Shown one piece after another: positions 5,533 to 8,986 of a stretch of 8,986 nucleotides of DNA (positions are counted from its first letter, which is position 1; each line of letters starts with the position of its first letter). The notes below the pieces were generated by a model, which saw nothing but the letters and a program-made list of their open reading frames with translations, was not told the origin of the DNA and did not search any database. The stretch is from NCBI GenBank assembly GCA_019418225.1, contig DYCF01000075.1, positions 1 through 8,986 on the forward strand, written 5' to 3'. The stretch is from Clostridiales bacterium. Its GTDB lineage: Bacteria; Bacillota; Clostridia; Lachnospirales; Cellulosilyticaceae. Both the position numbers and the translations under genes were made by a program.

Positions 5533-8500
5533 CTATTTTATGCAGGCATTACTTTTTATCTGCTCAACTATATTTGCAATTTCTTCTATTTCAACAGGCT
5601 CAAAAAGTTTCCAAAAATCAAACGGTCTATCAAGTGGAGGTGCCGTTAACATATCCAGAGATTCCATATATCCATTAACCGCAATATAGTTAATAACTTG
5701 TTTAATAAAGTTAATTTGATCACTATTCATAGACTTGGTATTAATTAAATCTGAAAAGGCTTCTTCAGCAGCTTGTGGGCTCATCTTTACAATATCTCTA
5801 ACAACTAGTCCAAACTCTTTACCTTTAAAGCGTTTTTCATAATCATCTTTACTACCTAATTCATGAATAAAAATATATTCCAATGCTTTATAGTCTTCTT
5901 CATTAATCGGATTATTATTAATAAGTTTTTGAATGGTTGGATGATCTTGATGCGTTAAGAAATATGACTCAACTTTTTCTTGATAGCTTTCGAAAACTTC
6001 AGGCATAAGAGTATCGCCTTCTCTAGTTAATAATACTGAGTCTGTAATTGTTGTTACAATAACCCTTCTTTCTGCAACATCAAGAAACTGAATTAAATCT
6101 CTGAGTTCTTTTCGTAGATGATTTAGCTGTAATGCATCAACAATTTGCCAATATGTATCTTCTTTTATTAACTTCAAAAAATCTTGTTTTTTTCTAATTT
6201 GTTCGATACTAATTTTTTGTAATAAAGTATTCGAAAGACTTATTACACGTTTTTTAAAATAGTCAAGAGATTGACCATTAAAGAGATTTAAAATTCCTTC
6301 GTATACAAAGTTGTCAAATCCTCGTGCCAAATTCTCTTTAACATCAGCACAAATTAAAGGGGCAATATAAGTAATTAAGTCATGCTCATCAATCTTTGAT
6401 AAATAATCAAATGACGTTTTTACACTATATTTATCTACATATTTTAACTGTAAACGGACAACCGGTTTTGTTACTTCTAAATCAGTAATTTCTTTATAGC
6501 ACTCTTCTACAAGTTCTGAACGCCAGCTTTGATATTCTTCACTGCCATATTTTTCAGTTTGTAGTCGTGCAATAATTTGAGCACGCTTAGCAAAGATTCT
6601 TTCACCTAATGTAGCACTATTCCCTTTTACTTCTACCGTATTTTTTTGATTTCTAAAATACTCAAAATTTTTACAGTAATCAAAGATATAGAAGTACTTC
6701 TTACCTACATAATCACCATTATTTTTATCAAAAAACTCCATTTCTGGACAGAGTCGAGTGCCACGACCTATCATTTGCCAGAATTTGGTCTTTGATTTTA
6801 TACGTTTAAAAAATACCAAATTAACACATGCTGGTACATCAATTCCCGTGTCTAACATATCGACTGAAATGGCTATATCCGGTTCACCATCTGAAAATTT
6901 AAACTGGTCGATTAAATGTAATGCATGTTGATCAGAGCTAACAATAACACGTGCTTTCTTCCCTTTTGAAGAGCGATATAACAAATTAAATCTCTCTTCA
7001 ATTAAATAAGCATGCTTTTTATTCTGAGCAAAGATAATTGTTTTACCTAAAGAATCTCCATTATGAGTCTTTATACCATTCTGATCCAATTCTTTGAGAA
7101 CATGATCTATTGTATCTGTACTATAAATAATAGAATTTACTTCTGTAGCAGAATAATCGCCTTGAAATTCTCCCGCTTGCTCCATAGCTTCATCTTCTAG
7201 TCGTTCCTGGTCTTCTTTTGAAAGTTCATCATAAACAATACCATCGGATAAAAACTTTGATTCTATCTCAAAGTTATAATATGGAACTAAATAATTATCT
7301 CTTATAGCCTCGTCATAGCTATATGCATATGTAGGAACTCCGTTTTCAACCTCAAAGAAATCAAATGTATTTCTATCCACTTCCGATTTAGGTGTAGCAG
7401 TTAAACCAACAAGAATAGCATCAAAGTATTCAAATATAGCTCTATATTTTTTGAAAATACTCCGATGGCTTTCATCTACTATAATTAAATCGAAATGACC
7501 AGGTGTAAATAAGCGTTTACCTTCTCCATCGAGTGACTTTTCAATGGCATTTAATATTGTAGGATATGTTGAGAAAACTATACGGGCATTTTTATCATCT
7601 TTGCTTTCACAAAGATTACATAACGATGCAGACGGTAAATGTTCTCTAAAAGCATCATTCGCTTGACTTACTAATGCAATTCTATCTGCTAAAAATAATA
7701 CATTCGTCACTTGGTTACTTCGGAAAAGCACATCAACTAAGCTTACTGAAGTTCTAGTTTTACCTGTGCCAGTTGCCATAACAAGTAAGCTTCGTCTAAC
7801 CTTATTTTCAAGATTTTGACAAACAGCCCTAATCGCTTCCTTTTGATACGAGCGTGCTGAAATATTATCATTAATTGGAATAGTACTTAAAATAGGCTTA
7901 TCTAGTTTTCTACGTACAATAAGTCGTTCTAGATCACTTACACCATATACACTACTTACACGCCGCATATTCCATTCAAAATCATCCCACATATGTGTCT
8001 CATATCCATTTGATAGGAAAATAATCGGACGTTGCCCATATTTACGTTCTAATGCATTTGCATAAGCTAATGCCTGTGTCTTACCATCATTTATATTGCG
8101 GCTAGTTTTCTTGGCCTCTATTAATGCGAGTGGCTTACCATCACGCCCTATTAACACATAATCTACACTAAGATTTGAACCACCTGGAATGTATGGATTT
8201 GCGACCTTAAACTCTTCAAACACATTTTTATTAGGGCCTTCAAACTCCCACCCCATTAATTTAAGATCAACATCGATTATACATCTACGTGTTTCAGCTT
8301 CTGTTTCAGGAACTTTAGGTAAACTACGATTTACAATATGCTCAGATTTAGAGGCAGATAATAACTTTGAAAGCTTTTCAATTTCTAAGTACAGATTGTC
8401 AATTTGTTGAGCATTTTGAGCAATTAAACTTTCTTGCTCTTTGATTTTCTTAACATCTACTGGAACTATAGCCTTAGGAATTGCACTCTCATCAAATGTA

Positions 8501-8895
8501 CGCTCTACATAATTATAACCATAACAATAATCAATCCATTCAATAAAATTAAATAATGCTTGTAGTGAAATAATCGCTGTTCTTGGCAAAATTTTGGTAT
8601 CAGAATGGACAGCCAAATTCCCCATTTTTACAATTGGTTGTAATTCACGCCACAAAGATTCAGGCAACTCATCTTTAAAGGACTTAGCATGTAACAGTGA
8701 TTGAAGATTATCTTTATAAGGCATAATTATGCTAGTATCCGCTGTATATACCCATTTGACAGCTAATTCTAACGCCTTACGACAACCAATTGCACACATA
8801 GATGGTGATGAGTGAAATACACGCTCCGCCTCAATAGCTGCATCTGCAAAAACTTTATATTCAACTATTTCATTAAGAAAATCAAAATTAGCCAT
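5533..8895 (-). CDS. hsdR: Type I restriction enzyme R subunit (HsdR, EcoEI-like, with DUF4145)
   Basis: The 1120-aa motor/nuclease subunit cuts DNA after ATP-driven translocation once bound to an HsdM/HsdS methylase complex. Order of parts: DUF4145-like helical domain (about 12-125), a coiled coil (about 149-185), then the HSDR_N PD-(D/E)xK nuclease with Asp245, Glu260-x-Lys262 and the type I QxxxY (Gln274, Tyr278). The SF2 helicase follows, with ATGTGKT (374-380), DESH (474-477), TATP (499-502) and QMIGRGTR (707-714). The C-terminal region (about 815-1120) fits the EcoEI R C-terminal domain. All catalytic residues look intact. I placed the start at 8895 rather than at an ATG six codons upstream, because AGGGGA (8907-8902) sits seven bases before the 8895 ATG and overlaps the upstream codons. 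It heads a leftward operon with the KAP NTPase. No hsdM or hsdS is present in the window. Confidence 0.94.
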   Translation of the reverse strand: MANFDFLNEIVEYKVFADAAIEAERVFHSSPSMCAIGCRKALELAVKWVYTADTSIIMPYKDNLQSLLHAKSFKDELPESLWRELQPIVKMGNLAVHSDTKILPRTAIISLQALFNFIEWIDYCYGYNYVERTFDESAIPKAIVPVDVKKIKEQESLIAQNAQQIDNLYLEIEKLSKLLSASKSEHIVNRSLPKVPETEAETRRCIIDVDLKLMGWEFEGPNKNVFEEFKVANPYIPGGSNLSVDYVLIGRDGKPLALIEAKKTSRNINDGKTQALAYANALERKYGQRPIIFLSNGYETHMWDDFEWNMRRVSSVYGVSDLERLIVRRKLDKPILSTIPINDNISARSYQKEAIRAVCQNLENKVRRSLLVMATGTGKTRTSVSLVDVLFRSNQVTNVLFLADRIALVSQANDAFREHLPSASLCNLCESKDDKNARIVFSTYPTILNAIEKSLDGEGKRLFTPGHFDLIIVDESHRSIFKKYRAIFEYFDAILVGLTATPKSEVDRNTFDFFEVENGVPTYAYSYDEAIRDNYLVPYYNFEIESKFLSDGIVYDELSKEDQERLEDEAMEQAGEFQGDYSATEVNSIIYSTDTIDHVLKELDQNGIKTHNGDSLGKTIIFAQNKKHAYLIEERFNLLYRSSKGKKARVIVSSDQHALHLIDQFKFSDGEPDIAISVDMLDTGIDVPACVNLVFFKRIKSKTKFWQMIGRGTRLCPEMEFFDKNNGDYVGKKYFYIFDYCKNFEYFRNQKNTVEVKGNSATLGERIFAKRAQIIARLQTEKYGSEEYQSWRSELVEECYKEITDLEVTKPVVRLQLKYVDKYSVKTSFDYLSKIDEHDLITYIAPLICADVKENLARGFDNFVYEGILNLFNGQSLDYFKKRVISLSNTLLQKISIEQIRKKQDFLKLIKEDTYWQIVDALQLNHLRKELRDLIQFLDVAERRVIVTTITDSVLLTREGDTLMPEVFESYQEKVESYFLTHQDHPTIQKLINNNPINEEDYKALEYIFIHELGSKDDYEKRFKGKEFGLVVRDIVKMSPQAAEEAFSDLINTKSMNSDQINFIKQVINYIAVNGYMESLDMLTAPPLDRPFDFWKLFEPVEIEEIANIVEQIKSNACIK

Positions 8896-8901
8896 ATATA
8901 A

Positions 8902-8907
8902 TCCCCT
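8902..8907 (-). promoter_or_regulatory. Ribosome binding site that fixes the hsdR start
   Basis: AGGGGA on the - strand is spaced six to seven bases from ATG at 8895. The alternative ATG at 8913 has no comparable site before it and would place this motif inside the coding sequence. Confidence 0.75.
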
Positions 8908-8947
8908 ATACATATAACTTCATCTGTTTTATATAATACTTAGTTTA

Positions 8948-8974
8948 ATTATACACCATTTAAGCAAATTTCAA
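8948..8974 (-). promoter_or_regulatory. Candidate hsdR promoter
   Basis: On the - strand, TTGAAA (8974-8969) and a perfect TATAAT (8953-8948) are separated by 15 bp, slightly short of the optimum. The TATAAT is directly preceded by TG. A start near 8941 would leave a leader of about 45 bases. If real, hsdR and KAP can be expressed apart from any hsdM or hsdS located further right. Confidence 0.5.
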
Positions 8975-8986
8975 TTTGTTGATTTG

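Noticed and set aside
8189..8410. Rightward 73-codon frame inside hsdR
   Set aside because: It is antisense to a conserved, intact restriction gene, with no ribosome binding site or recognisable protein.
8896..8913. Upstream ATG giving a 1126-aa HsdR
   Set aside because: The six extra codons contain the strong AGGGGA site that serves the ATG at 8895, and the upstream ATG lacks such a site.

Overview
The window looks like low-to-moderate GC chromosomal DNA from the Bacillota. It has strong AGGAG-type ribosome binding sites, U-tailed intrinsic terminators, a typical lipobox and a Firmicutes-style ZTP riboswitch. The overall feel is of Veillonella or a related member of the Negativicutes, but that is an impression; no rRNA or marker gene is present to settle it.

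Left part (1-1573, + strand): an AT-rich leader carries a probable ZTP/ZMP (pfl-motif) riboswitch at about 188-267. Its 3' core is built into an intrinsic terminator (253-291). The only gene downstream is a complete 403-aa MFS transporter of the oxalate/formate antiporter (OFA) family. The likely logic is that high ZTP, a sign of 10-formyl-THF shortage, stops the terminator forming and turns on a small carboxylate transporter.

Middle part (1574-3341): a 431-aa lipoprotein of unknown function is transcribed leftward, convergent with the transporter. Two 111-bp copies of a repeat module lie 3' of leftward genes, one at the end of the lipoprotein gene and one past the next gene. Each copy holds a leftward intrinsic terminator, a variable middle and a conserved TGATAT...ATATCA dyad. 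Between the lipoprotein and the second copy lies a perfect 42-bp loopless palindrome (3065-3106) with an extra pair of outer inverted arms. A strong bidirectional terminator sits at 3299-3338.

Right part (3342-8986, all - strand): this is an accessory, visibly more AT-rich block. In the direction of transcription it holds a type I restriction HsdR subunit with an N-terminal DUF4145 domain (8895-5533), a KAP-type P-loop NTPase 35 bp downstream (5497-4100), a cryptic small ORF (3991-3842), and a 162-aa protein resembling the SF0329 family (3830-3342). The small ORF's stop codon overlaps the ribosome binding site of the 162-aa gene. No hsdM or hsdS is present here; they would have to lie to the right of the window or elsewhere. 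hsdR and KAP look like one operon and probably form a defence locus.
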